Assembly (NCBI GenBank): GCA_002224055.1
Contig: AZLU01000088.1
Location: forward strand, 62,001-126,000
DNA length: 64,000 bases
Direction: 5' to 3'
Source: Pezizomycotina sp. ARF18
Taxonomy: Eukaryota; Ascomycota
Shown here: positions 48,101-60,900 of the stretch, one piece after another
Layout: each line of letters opens with the position of its first letter
Position numbering within the stretch: the first letter of the stretch is position 1
The notes under the pieces: generated by a model
What the model was told of the DNA's origin: nothing
Databases searched by the model: none
Seen by the model: the letters and a program-made list of their open reading frames with translations, nothing else
Translations under genes and position numbers: made by a program

Positions 48101-48720
48101 TTTGCGTACTAATACGGGCGGAAACGTAGAATTTTTGCAACATTTTCTATATTTAGCTTGCACTTGCTATTAGGAGCTTGTTAACATATAATCGACTCCT
48201 ATCGAAGGCACTTTAGAGGCTTCATATTTTCCTTGACGATGAGAATCAATCTTCAACTCAAAGGCTAACCGTTGAAAAGAAGGGATTAGGGCGGACATCT
48301 ATCAATACAAGCACGAGAAGTGACGAAGGAAGGAAAGATAACTCAGATAAGAACTATATTAAGGCTACGAGCTTTCTTATAATTATGCGCTAAAGCGTGC
48401 TACGTATTCCTACGGGTAGAAGTAAGTACGCCCTTGATGTTGAGCCTCAAATTACGCCACCGCCACATAATCTCCAGATCTGGATCGCTATTTAATTTAT
48501 TATTTTTTCCCTTGGCTTTTTCTTTTCCCCCCTCCCAAAAAAAATAAAATAAAATTAAAAAAAAAAAAATTAAAAAAAAAGAAGCCACTTTAAAATTCCA
48601 ACGACAAAGAAACCACACAACACAATAAATAAATAAAAAAAAAAAAAAAAAAAAAAAGGCTGATCCCTTAAGCCTGCAGATTTTCTCAACCATTGGCAGG
48701 CCTATCAGCTCCAACATCAC
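48101..48720. other. AT-rich spacer with A-runs
   Basis: Dense A-runs between 48537 and 48658, including a run of about 20 adenines at 48636-48657. No gene supported. Confidence 0.45.
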
Positions 48721-49360
48721 GACCGTGAGTCTTCCCTTGCCTTCTGCCGTTTCCTGTGGTCTTTTAGCTTCTTGTTCTTGTGGAGCTTTCGAGCTCGTCT
48801 GCCTTGTTTTCCCCGCTTTATCCTGGTCGGTTTCTCTTTCGCTCGATTATTTTTCTCCATTTACCTGGTGGTTGGCGACACATTTCCTAAAGGAGACTTC
48901 CCGCTCTGCTCTCGACCATCAACCCAGCTCCCCTTCATCCTCTTTCGTGACGGCGACTCCGATCGCTCACAGGTTATACTCTCGAGATCACCTTATCTTC
49001 ATATAGTATCGATATTCACGCGTTTTTCTTCTCGAGTTTTCAGAGGTTGTCTGTCAAGGCTGCTAACATTTATCCCCTTTTCTCACGTCATTATCTTTTT
49101 CAGTAGCCTCCTCTGCGATAAGCTTTTTTCCAAGACAAGACTCTCACACATACGGGCACACGATCGAACAAACGCTTCCCTCCGTCGTCTGCTCCCTATC
49201 ACTCGCGTGCCCCTGCAGATCGCCGAAGGGAGCCGACGAAAGACCTCGAACCTGCTCGAGGCCGCCCTTCGACCACCATTGACTATATACTCTCAGCTGT
49301 CGTGGCTTCCAGTGCCGGGACACGTAACAAAACCGGAGTCGCAGGGGCCGGAAAGGAGAG
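48721..49360 (+). promoter_or_regulatory. CT-rich promoter and leader of the casein kinase II beta gene
   Basis: About 640 bp of pyrimidine-rich sequence (CT, TTCTC and CCTTTT tracts) directly upstream of the start codon at 49361, typical of strongly expressed fungal genes. Open frames here, such as 48725-49006 and 48772-49368, are products of low-complexity composition. Confidence 0.5.
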
Positions 49361-50768
49361 ATGGGTAGGTTTTGACCGCTCTTTCGAACTGCTTCTGTTC
49401 CTTTCGCGAGGTGCAGCTTGCAAGAATATTCTTGGACGAAATTACTATCCCCTTCGCGTAGTGCTAACTCGTTTGTTTCTTCCTTGCGTCACACTTCCAT
49501 CAGCAGACAACCATCGCCTAGATCCTGAACACGATGCCAACCCGAAGACTCGCCGAGGAGGACGTAGAAGAGGAAGAAGAAGAGGAAGAAGAAGAGGAAG
49601 AGGAGAAGAAGAAGAGGAGGAAGAAGACTCTATGATGTCGGAATCGTGGATAACCAGCTTCTGCAGCATGATGGGGCACGAGTACTTCGCCGAAGTTTCG
49701 GAGGACTTTATCGAGGATGACTTCAACCTCACGGGCCTCGCGTCCATGGTGCCCATGTACAAGGAGGCGTTGGAGATGATCCTGGACGTCGAACCGGAAG
49801 CGAGCTCGTCGGAGCAGTCGGATATGGACCCGGACCAGTCCGACGGGGGTTATAACCACTCCGGCAAGAAAAGGGGATGCGGTTCGGTGCGGGAGCGGAG
49901 AACTTGGGCTCGTGGAGTCGGCGCGGAAATGCTCTACGGGCTTATCCACAGCGGTACCTCTCCGGCCGGGATGCAGCAGATGTACGAGAAGTACCTCGCG
50001 GCGCACTTCGGACACTGTCCCCGGGTTTTACTGCGGCACGTCCCGCGTGCTGCCGTGCGGGTCGTCGGATACTCCAGGGGTGCACGGTCAAGCTCTACTG
50101 CCCCTGCTGCATGGACGTTTACATACCCCCTAATTCGCGCTTCCAGACGGTCGACGGCGCGTACTTCGGGACGTCCTTCGCGTCGCTGTTCCTCATGACG
50201 TTCGGCGACGTCGAGGTCATGGCGCCTTCGCATAAGACGCCTGGAGTCATACCGCCCCCGGGGGAGACCCGCATCCTCGTCGGCGACGGGGACCGCGACC
50301 GTTACGGCGAGCGGATCTCCCGGCGTGCTCAACGCTTCGCGTTGCAGAACATAGCTCCGGGCTTGGGAGCGGGTCACCAGTACGACATGAAAATCTACGG
50401 CTTCAAGGTCTCGGAGAGGAGCAAGTCGGGTCCAGGATGAAGTGGCTGAGGAGCAGACGGACGACCTCAACGCCCTCGACGAGCAGACCAAGTGGGCAAA
50501 AAAGCGAGCCGGAAGAAGAAAAAGGGAGCTAACGCGGGAGCGAAGGGGGTCGTCGACGGCTGCGGAAGGATCCGCTAAGACCGAAACCTCCGGGGCAGCA
50601 ATCCCGATACGAAAACGCCGCAGCAGGAGGAGAGCAACCACCGAGAAGGGTCATGAAGAAGCCCGTTCGAAGGATAAGGCCAGAGGAAGCGAGATGATTG
50701 TTTCTTGGAATTTTCTCTCTACTTTATATACCGTTGCCCCCTCCAGCATTTTTCTTCGCTTCCTTTGA
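49361..50768 (+). CDS. CKB1: Casein kinase II regulatory (beta) subunit
   Basis: Zinc-binding dimer subunit of the conserved CK2 holoenzyme. Exon 1 is only ATGG (49361-49364). The intron begins GTAGGT, has a CTAAC branch near 49465 and ends at a CAGCAG tandem acceptor (49503 or 49506), giving M-D-N or M-A-D-N. A basic then polyglutamate N-terminus (49555-49630) follows. The hallmark comes next: SWITSFCSMMGHEYFAEVSE, DFIEDDFNLTGLASMVPMYK, EALEMILDVEPEASSSEQSD, AEMLYGLIHS, MQQMYEKYLAAHFGHCPRV. The zinc finger then continues over frame slips: YCGTSRVLPC, SDTPG, KLYCPCCMDVYIPPNSRFQT, VDGAYFGTSFASLFLMTF. The end is YDMKIYGFKVSERSKSGP, MKWLRSRRTDLNALDEQTKW and a basic tail. Four or more single-base slips interrupt a gene known to be strongly conserved, which argues for sequence error. 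The exact C-terminus is uncertain. Confidence 0.88.
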
Positions 50769-50908
50769 AATAATTATACTATACACGCTTTTATAAAATC
50801 CCTCCTATCATGGTTTCCCTTTGTCTTTTAATTTTCTTTTCCTTACCCCTCTGATATAATGGTGGCCTGTAAAAATTTTTTCTCTCATTCTTGTTAAAAA
50901 TATATGTA

Positions 50909-51323
50909 GGTGTTATGGCGATGGGATCTCATGGGCAAAGAAAAAAAAGTTTCAACTTTTTCCTAACAATGCTCTTACTTTCCTTTATCTATTGTCTTTT
51001 CCTTAATTATCCTTTTTTACACTTTTTTTTAAACTTCTTTATCCTCTTTCGGAACACTTTTTTTTAGCCTGTCATCTCACTATGGATTACGATTACATTG
51101 CGATACAATTTTCGGTGTGTATGGCGATGGGATCTCATGGGCAAAAAAGAAAAAGTTTCAACTTTTCCTAACAATGCTCTTACTTCCCTTATCTATTGTC
51201 TTTTCCCTTAAATTATCCTTTTTTACACTTTTTTTTAAACTTCTTTATCCCTCTTCGGAACACTTTTTTCTTTAGCCTGTCATTCTCACTATGGATTACG
51301 ATTACATTCGCGATACAATTTTC
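50909..51323. repeat. Two-copy tandem duplication (about 205 and 210 bp) downstream of CKB1
   Basis: Copy 1 is 50909-51113 and copy 2 is 51114-51323, head to tail. Both begin GGTGT and TATGGCGATGGGATCTCATG and end ACAATTTTC. They differ at about nine places, nearly all a base more or less in a run of A, T or C. The unit lies in the presumed 3' UTR/terminator of CKB1. It is either a very recent duplication or an assembly artefact from unmerged overlapping reads. Confidence 0.92.
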
Positions 51324-54300
51324 TTTTTTCTTCTTTATTAGCAGACGAGGATTGTGGTTTTTATAAAGATGATAATAAATATAAATACATTTTTACACAT
51401 AAAACGATAGCCTCTATGATATCTCCACGCATCGATGAATAACAATTCACGAAAAATTATTCACAGAATCTGGATATCCGTTATCATGTTCGTCCTCCGC
51501 AATTTTCTGCATCCAATCTCTACCAGTCACGTTTCCCCCCAATTAACAAAATTTACGAACAGCTCACAAGCAACAACCCTGCTTGTACTTTCCTTATCCA
51601 GTTCGATCTACGTTCTTTCCGTATGTCTGCTCCACATCCGAAAATTCCTACCGGTCTCATCCTCACTTTCTCCGATAATCTACCAAAATAAGCATGACGG
51701 CCCGATATAGATCTCAAACAGAACGTCTGACTCCCGAGAACCGGGATCTAGGTTTATCGGCTGTGCGTGTACGGTAGTGTGTAATGCATGTCTTACAGTA
51801 ATATGTGGTCGGATAATGATGATGAAATGATTTTTATCGTCGAGCGACGAAAAAATGTGATGATGTAGTGACTATGAGGGCTCGACGAAGAGTTTGTCCT
51901 CGCGTCGATATCACGAGGTTCTTTGGATCGCTTTTTGATTCGCTATCGATTTTTCGCCTAGTGCACAATTTATGTGTAGCGCGGTTACCCTAGCGGTCTT
52001 CTCGTTATCCAGTCCCCGTCGCTGCTTAGGTAGCTATCGCTCCACGGCAACTTCTGGAATGAAGCCGTAACGTTCCGGCAGCTTCTCCGGCCCTACTTCG
52101 ATCCTTTCTATGAGGGAGCCGAGAAGCTTTCTTCAACGCGATATCACACAGCAATTTACTTTTTCGGAAAAGGCATCATAAACGCTCCATCTTGATAAAG
52201 TATCATTCCCTACTGCCTTTACCGGCGTTAACATACCCTGAATTGCCGTTAGAGATATTTAACAGTTTATTTAACAGTGGTGACAGCTGTACAAACCGAT
52301 TCATTACGTATTTATGTAACTGTAAGAACTTCGTCGGGTAAAGATGTCTTACTTTCTGGCCTGGTGTTTCTAGCGCCTGTTAGCTGGGCTCTAAACCAGT
52401 ATCAAGCGTCATTAGGCAGGTTTTAATTATGCCTCCAGCAGGGTCCTTTTGATATTACGTATAATTCGTGATGATTCGTGGTTCCCTTCAGTTGGTGTTC
52501 CCCCACACGCGCTGTACCTTGCTGTTCTAACTGAAACGCGATATCATCCTCCTTCAATCACATTTGCATCGAAGAGTATGCTACAAATTCAATAAGTACT
52601 TAAATACTTATCTTCTCATATCCTTTCCCCGGAATCTCATCACTGAATTTTGGACCTTATAGTAGACAATCTGTATCATTGGTACGCAGTGACCACGAGT
52701 GTAGTGCATATGATTTTAGGCGCTATCCTGCAGGCTAAAACAAAGTATAACGCGTTTTTTTTACCGCCAGCGTCCATTTACTCACGTATCGATTGCAGAT
52801 AAGGCGGTCTTGTAGACGGTCATGCGATTCGAAGTCTCATAGAATTTATTAAATGCACGCTCGCATCGGTTGTCGTCGTCACCGTAATGACTTTCGATGG
52901 ATTTTCAAATTATGCCATTATGGGTTCGAGGTCGAGGTTAACAGAGCTGGGTTATGATCTGCGGATAGACGCTCTGAACGGTTTCTAATGGCTTGCAGCG
53001 GTTTACTATGAACTTACTACGGAATAGGACTGTAAAAGTCCGATTATAGAAAGTTGGGATCCCGACCAGTCGACGGGAATGGTCCCTTGTGGGCCTGTGC
53101 TTCAACAAAAGTCCCCGCTACCGGATTAAAAAGCTCTACATAGTATGGGGGAAACACTGATAGGGCTCAGCGCACAAGAGGTTTCTATTCCCGGTCGAGC
53201 AATAATGCACGAGCATTAACGAGACGCAAAGTTTACGCGTCCCCATTGGTTAATGGTACGCTAGTATGGCGCTGGAGGATAACTGTATTGATCTCCCCTT
53301 GAGGTAGACTGATATCCTGGAGAGAGCGCTGCTTTGGCGTACGACTTGGGCGTTATTAGAGAGCTTTCGATACAATTACAGTGGACAATTTCGTAGTTGA
53401 CGATAACATTACTGTATCGCTGGACATTCTGCCTGTATTGGCTACCCACATGCCGGTATCGCTTGGGTCTCTCCAGAGTTTAGCCAAAAGTCATTGTTAA
53501 TGCCATAAAAGGGGGACGAGTCCTGTATAGATAGTTTCCCGGCCCCGGTTATTGTTCTAGCTTCAGAGCCCGGCCTCTTCAAGCGTCACCAATCTATCGT
53601 GGACATAGCATGCCGCTTATCACATCTTGTTCAATTTCCTTTTGAGAACATGAAGCAGGCGTGTGATAGCTTCGTACAGACTACGGTAGCTTTAAATATC
53701 AAGCGTGACTCTGTTTGCTTTCGCCTCTTGGTTTCTACGTCGTTCTAAAGTCCATACGATAGCTACTCATCGTGGTAAAACCATCCATGATGTTCGCGAG
53801 ATCGGAGAATGTAGCCTAATGAAGCCCAAAGTATCCCTTGGAGGAGGTAAGCTAATGCATCCATCGCGACAGCACTTATATGCTTCCTTCCATACCTGTC
53901 ATGGAAGAGATAGCATCAGTATGGGACTTCACGACGTCATCCGAATTGAAACTCTATAAAGCTGGGACTGCGTTCGTATTGAAACCCTCCCGTTCACTAC
54001 AGCTTTCCATTACACATGAATAAGGATTTATGAAACCGCCTTGCCGCTGGGTGTAGTAGAAACAACGAAGTAGTATGGGGCAAATAGACAGGGTGCTCCG
54101 TAGTACTCGTATGTTGGATGCGCCCAACGCTTTTGCTCACTGGATAGCTTTTGCAAGCGCATTTAGCGAGATCTGTGCACGAGGCAAGTATCAAAAGTCC
54201 CCGTTATTTATTTTGGATGAGGCAGGATTCCGTGATCCTAATTTTTCGATAGGATATCCTCTAGCTTTAGTTTGTTGGATAGTTGTAGTCAGCTTGAGGA

Positions 54301-55453
54301 AACGTTCCAGTAACTCAATCTTTGTTAGTGAAAGCTTTTGAGAGCGAGACTGAACCTCAAGTACTCGAGTAGATTAAGCTTATATATGGCAAGTTGACTG
54401 CTCTTGAATACGTGCACAATGGCAAATAGCGCAATATGTACGGCAAGACGAAAGTATTCGAGTCTACCCACTGCTCTACTTTCTTTAATTCTAGATTTAC
54501 GTCTCCTGTTTGTTAGAACCTTAATTATCTCTTCCAACCTTTCCTGTCCTTTGTCGATAGGCCCCGGTTTTGGAGTTCGTTTTGACCCCTACCTGAAGAG
54601 ACTATGGATCAATGGTATCCTCTTAGCATCAGGCTTGAAAAATTCATATAAGACGTCACCAGCTCGTTCTACGAATAAATTCCGCTCTAGAACGCTATAG
54701 GAGAGCTCAATTACATTTTCGTCGCAGTCTACGGCATGAGTCTATGCATCTCGATCATCGGAAATTACCACTGGCCAAATAAGCTTATGTCTTGGAGTGG
54801 TAAATCTCCGGCTTGTCCAGAAATAAAATGATTTTTTTTTCAAATCTCATTTTCGGGGTTTATATTTCTACAGATGTGTCGAGCCCGTTCATGTCTTTGT
54901 CTTCAAAAGCCGCGTCGTTTGCAAATTTGTTTTCCCATCTAGCCCTCCATGTTCATCACAGGATGAGAATGGGGTTATAACGCCGTATGCAATTCGTTCA
55001 AACGTTTCTCGTGATGGAAATGAATATAAGTCTACGACGGTCCTTGTTGAACTTAAGGTATATGAAGGTGTAATATTTGATTGCTGGCCGGTAATGGGTT
55101 GTAGAAGAGTAAAAGCGATGGAATATTTTCAGCTGCAATACTAATAATTTATTGCAAAAATCTTATAGAAATTTTTTTTTTTTTTTTTTTTTTTGGTTTC
55201 TTTATCCGTGCGGATTTTTAGCAAACAAAGTACTTTAGCAACTCATTGCTAAAGTTTGTGACCATTATATTATCTTCGACATCCTTCCACATTCTCTTTC
55301 AATCACAATTGCCACAACCGTCTATCGTTTAAGCATACACGAAGGTTACGCTAAGTATAGAAATAAGCGTAGGACTCACCGCGAAATATAAGAGGTAATA
55401 CGCAAATACGCAGCTAACAGTTCACTTTCTGACCAGTGTACCCGCCCTCTACG
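51324..55453. other. Gene-poor region
   Basis: About 4 kb with no convincing gene on either strand. Short frames such as 51435-51710 (Ser-rich), 53705-53959 and 54075-54341 lack motifs. A poly-T run is at 55171-55194. Confidence 0.45.
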
Positions 55454-56467
55454 ATGAATCCCATTGTTGCTGGCTGCAGCGAAACGCTTCTTTGGCCAGA
55501 ATACATCATCGCGAGATACAACTATCCCGACGACAAATCTTCTCTTCCAGGTCTCAGAGCACGCTATCCCAACTTCTTCTCACGAAAAGTGATTTTCTAA
55601 GGTAGCTAGTGGCTGCCCGATCCAGAAGGATGTGCAGGTGAATCAGAAAAAGAAGCGGCCGTATCCTTGCGTACGATACAAATGCCTTGGCAACGATAGC
55701 TGGAATCCACACCGGCCAGAGAGTCCGGCGCTCCGGGCGCAGATTTGACTCTGAATATGGACTGTCCGCCAGGGCGACGAGGAACCTATCCCAATATTTT
55801 GCAATAGGGGAAATTCGCAGTGGAATATGTGGGTAAGCGGTTATTGACCAACATCTCGAGTTTCAATATAACCGCATAGCCAGTACCACACACACAAACA
55901 TCTCTTCTCTATAACCTTTCTCGCTAACGCCTTATGAATCAGGCATTATCGCCTGCTAGCCCAACGACTATTTCACGACTGCTGAGCGATACCATCCATC
56001 CATCGCACAAACTGCTCAAAAATTGGATTACTGCCTTCAACGAAAAGCTTCACGAAAGCGGTGAAACCTGGGCGAAGGCTATTTTAGGGACTCAGTAACC
56101 AGTTTGCATGAAATAGATATTGGCGATGTCACAGAGAACACTCTTGCGGAAACTGTTCAGAAGCGAGTTCTCAGGCTTATTGGATCTATCTGAATTTCGA
56201 CCACTATGACGAGAATCTGACGAATTGTTGGATCGCGAACAAAGGTGCATCACGGAACGTCGGAGTGCAGGCAACCAACAAACGGTTAACAAGCAACAAA
56301 CAGAGACAAAGAAATCCAAAGAGTTAGGAAGGAAGAACTTCGAGAGCCGAACAAGGCAAAGAAACAGCGCCTTAGGAGACGGCAGAACGCGACGAAAACG
56401 AAAACTTTTAAAGAAGATGACAATGAATGATATGCCAACGGGAATAAAGGAGCTTTGGAACAGTTGA
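55454..56467 (+). pseudogene. FDHYD-family locus A, degraded
   Basis: On the plus strand, coding-like segments in changing frames: MNPIVAGCSETLLWPEYIIA (55454), FTTAERYHPSIAQTAQKLDY, VTSLHEIDIGDVTENTLAET, then AYWIYLNFDHYDENL near 56190, LDREQRCITERRSAGNQQTV and a basic, Gln-rich tail ending at 56465-56467. The AYW-[IL]-Y-x-x-FDHYD block followed by a helical [LE]-[DE]-R stretch recurs in locus B 1.3 kb downstream, so the two are duplicates of one family. Frame interruptions and stops are frequent; decay and sequence error cannot be separated here. No function known. Confidence 0.4.
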
Positions 56468-57179
56468 CATGAATCAGGATATATGTGTGCCCAGAGGACG
56501 AAATTTTGCTATTTTTATCTCCCCCCCCTTTTAGCTACATCGCGGAGATTTGCTTCTCTTTGCTTAATTCCAAGCTGCAGCTTACCGACAATTATCTTTT
56601 TCTGATATTTTTTTTTTTTTACAAGCGGTCATCTCATCCCCAAGGAATGACCACCTTAAAGAATAGGTCGAGCTTCAGAGCACAGTCCTTTAAGAACAAA
56701 GGTGCAAATTGGCGGCGAAATACCCATTATTTGGAGGCATTCATGGTTAAAATGTTTCCAATTATAACAGCAAAGTTTTCGATCGCAACCCCTCCAATTA
56801 CAAAGAATCATATGCATTTCCTAAGCTCATGTAATTCTAGAACTATTAGCACAAGCTCGCTTACTGCTGTTGGTTTCCTCGAACAAAGAATCTTGAATAT
56901 TTACAGTGTTTTTCAAATATATAAGTAACGCTAGAATCCCATAGACTCTTCAATAAAGTACTTGAAACCTAAATGGATCCTTACATGCTGATTTTCCTGG
57001 AGCACCTGGTGCTGATATGACACTAAGCATGCACCCTTTCCCTCGTGGCGCGTCGGAGTACGCTGGAAGGACCTGCGAAGATATTTTGTGAGAGAGGCCA
57101 CAACGGCTACGAATATGTTGGGTGAGTATATAGTCCCTTGATTCATCCATTTATTCTATAAGCACTAGTCAGAAACTAC
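56468..57179. other. Intergenic between loci A and B
   Basis: No gene supported. T-run at 56610-56621. The plus frame at 56485-56928 and the minus frames at 56931-57150 have no motif. Confidence 0.35.
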
Positions 57180-57990
57180 GGCCATTTCTAGAAACTACCG
57201 CGTTGTTTATCAAAACCATAAATTCACGGATGCGGAGATGCGCAACCCTGACATCAGGGAGATGATTTAGTTTTGGTCAAGGGAAATCGCCGGAATACTG
57301 AAAGATCTGAAGATCGGGCACGATATTAAGCGCAAGGAATGTTGCGCTGTACTTCGACAGCCGGTTAGTTGGGCCACGCAGGCAATTAAAATCTCAGATA
57401 TTGATTCTATAGACTTTGAGGATTATACAGCGGGGTAAAATGCTTCAGAGTTTAGTTACCAGCCCGGGGAAAACAGCTGAGCGCATATTGGCTATATTTC
57501 CATTTTGACCATTACGATGCGGATGTCTATCGGGCTCTGGAGAGGCAGGCAGAAGCAGGTAAATCGGTTAGGGCATTGCAAAACGCTACAATAATGGAGG
57601 TAGCTCAGGCCTATGGAGCTTTCCAGGATGCTTAGGATGATATCATCCGAAAGCTAGTCCGAGATAGCTCCATAAAAAAAAACAATAGCTAGGTTCTGCT
57701 TCAGCATACAGGAACGTTTATATACCCAGGTATCCTCCACGACATCAATTTGTAGATAAATCAGTCTCCAAAGAAAACTAAGACTATCTGCCAGCAATGT
57801 CACGAGACATCAGCACCAGCTGGCGTCCTCAAGCTACAGTCATAGTATTATCCGCATACTTCAGGAGCCTCGACAGTGACGATTTAAATTTAACCTAGCT
57901 GAATTTAGCGCGCTACGCTATTTCTCATGTAATAAAATCGTAATCCCGTACTCTAGAATCTAGAAGGACCCCCGATGATCAGAATGTTTA
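57180..57990 (+). pseudogene. FDHYD-family locus B, degraded
   Basis: Plus-strand segments: FTDAEMRNPDIREMI, FWSREIAGILKDLKIGHDIK, QAIKISDIDSIDFEDYTAG, SYQPGENS, AYWLYFHFDHYDADVY, RALERQAEAGKSVRALQNAT, IMEVAQAYGAFQDA and IIRKLVRDSSI, interrupted by a few stops and single-base shifts. The blocks line up in order with locus A, and B is the better-preserved copy. It is predicted soluble and helical, with no signal peptide or membrane segment in what can be read. I do not recognise the family. The 3' limit is uncertain. Confidence 0.4.
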
Positions 57991-60900
57991 TATCGTTGAA
58001 AATGCTAATGGTATCGTTTGCAGTAAAAGATGAGTTAATGTTATCCTGATAATAGGTCAACGGCCTGCTGGCGGCAATCGCGAGTTGAGAAACTAATCAG
58101 GCCCCTTCCTCCAAGATTTGAGATATTCGTGCGAACGCATTATGCCTACTCATTTTCCTTTGCGTGGATACCCAACATTGTTGCGATGTGTCGTGAGAAG
58201 AACACAAACTATGCAGGAAGAGAACCGTAGTATACCTAGACTGTCCGAGGACCCATTCAGAGTGCAGCCCATATCTTAAGAGGCAAGAATTGAGGATAAA
58301 AAGAAACAGCCCCATCTTAGCAGGGTTGTTCAAAAACTTAGGACGAAAATAACATATAGAATACAAGTCGCCACGGAAATCATGCGCTCTCCTAGCGTAT
58401 TTCATTCGAGACGAGAAAGTTATATTCTAAAACTTCCCTGTTACTAAAAGCGCTCTCTCAAAGGCTTTATTGCACCGGGGTACCCATACTATCCGATACT
58501 TGCAATTTTTCTTGTTTTTTTAAAACTTGAAAAAAAAGTCACATCGCCAACATGAACCTGAACTTAGTCAAGAGGATCCCGGCGTACCGGAAAGAATATA
58601 CAAGCATTAGGGAACTTCTCCGAAGCTTCTTCCAATTAGACCCCTCCCTCAAGATTTTCCTGTCTCAAGTAGTATCAAATAGAAGCCCTCCGGAGAGGAA
58701 AAGAAACTCTGCAGCCTCCTCCCCCCGGTTTGAAGATCGTGAGACTTCCTGGAAGGTTCTCCGTTATTATACGATATCGTACTCCGTTATCGCGTGATTG
58801 GTTAACCTCCGCCTCTCGGGGCGGGGTAGATATAGCCAACAACAAGAACAACAGCTGAAGCGTTTCTTTTTTTGCCTTCTATCGTTCCTTATCATGTAGA
58901 GATCTCTATCGGCTTCCTCTCCCCCTTCCAGAACTCCATGTAACCCTAATCTTGTTGGAAAACCTCGTAGCGCTTCCCCCCCCCCCCCCCTCAATCGCTT
59001 CAATAATGTACCGTAGTATATCAGAAAAATCCGAATAAAAAAATTCTATTAAACGACCAAGAAAAAGCGCCGGAAATACTTATCACAAGAGTCTTACTCC
59101 AAGCCCTCTCCCCTTTCTCGTCCCGCTCCGGGTGCGAATCCATCAAATGCAATGGGTGGAACGGGGGATTCCTGGACCGGAGATAACTTGATATACTGAC
59201 TATCAGTCATTGTCTCTCCTTTACTGTCTCTTCCGTTGGACTGTTTTAAAACTTTATTTTTACTACGGAGCACTCTTTTCTGGAAAAAAATACCAGAACG
59301 ATTTTTTTTTGGTCGTATCTATTTCCTGAAATGGGTTGTTCAAGCCGGATATCATCGTGAAAGCTATATTCTAGACGGTATAACCGGACATAATTGCCTC
59401 ATTCTCGATCGTTTCTTAAAGTACCTCTTTCTGAGTAATCATTTCTATGTAAGAGTAGATAGCTCAATTAGTATCAATAGAATTAGGCCATGAAGATAGA
59501 AAAAAGAGAAAGGAAGCAACCGCCCGATAAGGCTATAAACGATCCCAGAATCAGGAAACATATGACCATCCTATCGAAATCGGTGTTTGTGGAACAATAT
59601 TGGACATTGGAAGAGAGTGGAAACATCGATATAATCGTGTGGATAATGTGTGGACGAGTTCAGGGAATAATAGTAACCAAAGCCCACGTTCCGTCAAAAA
59701 AACGAAATATCCCGGGTTGAAAATTTTTTTCGTACGTCGTCCATGAAAAAAAAATAAATAAATAAATCATCCAACAGCACAGCACCAACGCAGCAAGGAT
59801 ATCTCGGACTATACTTCAAGTATGGGGGCGGCTTCGTATTTTACTCCACATGTGTCAAAGAGAAAGCGGAGTGAGGCGGAGAACACCATTAGATGAGATA
59901 TCAATGTGGAGAGAGTGTGATAGGATTAGCATTACAGTGTCAAGGAACATAGGCCTTCCGAAGCCTTCCTGCTCATTAATCAAGGATATCAATGCTTCTT
60001 GCGTTCATATAACGTTCCAGACTGTAAGATCAGGGTACGTCAGTGCGGCCATAGCCCAAAGCGTTCAAGCAAAAGCAAGTGAGCAAAGAAGCGCTGTCTC
60101 GGTGTTTTCTCGTCCGTGACATGTGTCAAAGTGGAACCCGTCTTCTTAGGCTTGTTTTGAGTTGGTTAATAGATGTTCTTGTCTCAATTCATCATTAAAT
60201 GTATGTATATCAAAAGGTTTTTTTTTTTTTTTCCCTTTCACCTTATCTGTGGAGTCTTTCGTGCGATGGGGACCCCAAATCCTCATTCTGCGAAAGGGTT
60301 CATTAATGGCAAAAATCGCAACAGATCAGAATTGCACAATACACTAAGGAACATAACGGAGAGTGCCCGAGGGGGTTGTTCAATTGCAAATTTTGTGTAA
60401 ATGATAAAACGTCCGTGCGTCAGAGTTCTATGACATGACGACTTCTGTTAGGAAGACAGAAAAAAATTCATAACATTTCGGTGTGAAGTTTTAAGGTTTA
60501 TCACAAAAATGGCAAGGTTAAAGAAAAAAAACCCCTGCTCGAAAACTCCACACTCAAGAGAAAAGTAAGACTCCAGAAAATCCAAAAATGGTACAGGAAA
60601 CTCCACGGGGAAATTTTCACTGCAAAAAAGAAGGAAGATGCCGAAAATCGGAGATTGAGGGATTGCCTCTTCAAAAATTTTTACTCTAGTTATGGAGAAT
60701 GAGAAAGGGGGGGAAGTTGAATAATCAAGTTTTGTCTGGTTCGCTGTCCATCTGCCAATCTGTAAATCGTAAGAATAGGTGGTGGACGTTATTTTTTGAC
60801 CCTTGAACCATGGGAAGCATGTGTATCCATGAAAATAACTAGGTTAAAAGTTGGCAAAAAAAAAAAAGGCTTGGACAAAAGCCTGAAACTACTATACGTC

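Noticed and set aside
48725-49368. Open frames just upstream of CKB1
   Set aside because: Pyrimidine-rich low-complexity sequence with leader-like composition and no domain.
49518-50641. Long minus-strand open frames opposite CKB1
   Set aside because: They are antisense shadows of a GC-rich, acidic-repeat coding region, and the plus strand carries an unmistakable CK2 beta sequence.
58552-58797. 82-codon frame starting MNLNLVKRIPAYRKEY
   Set aside because: It has an ATG but no motif, splice context or neighbour support; chance cannot be excluded.
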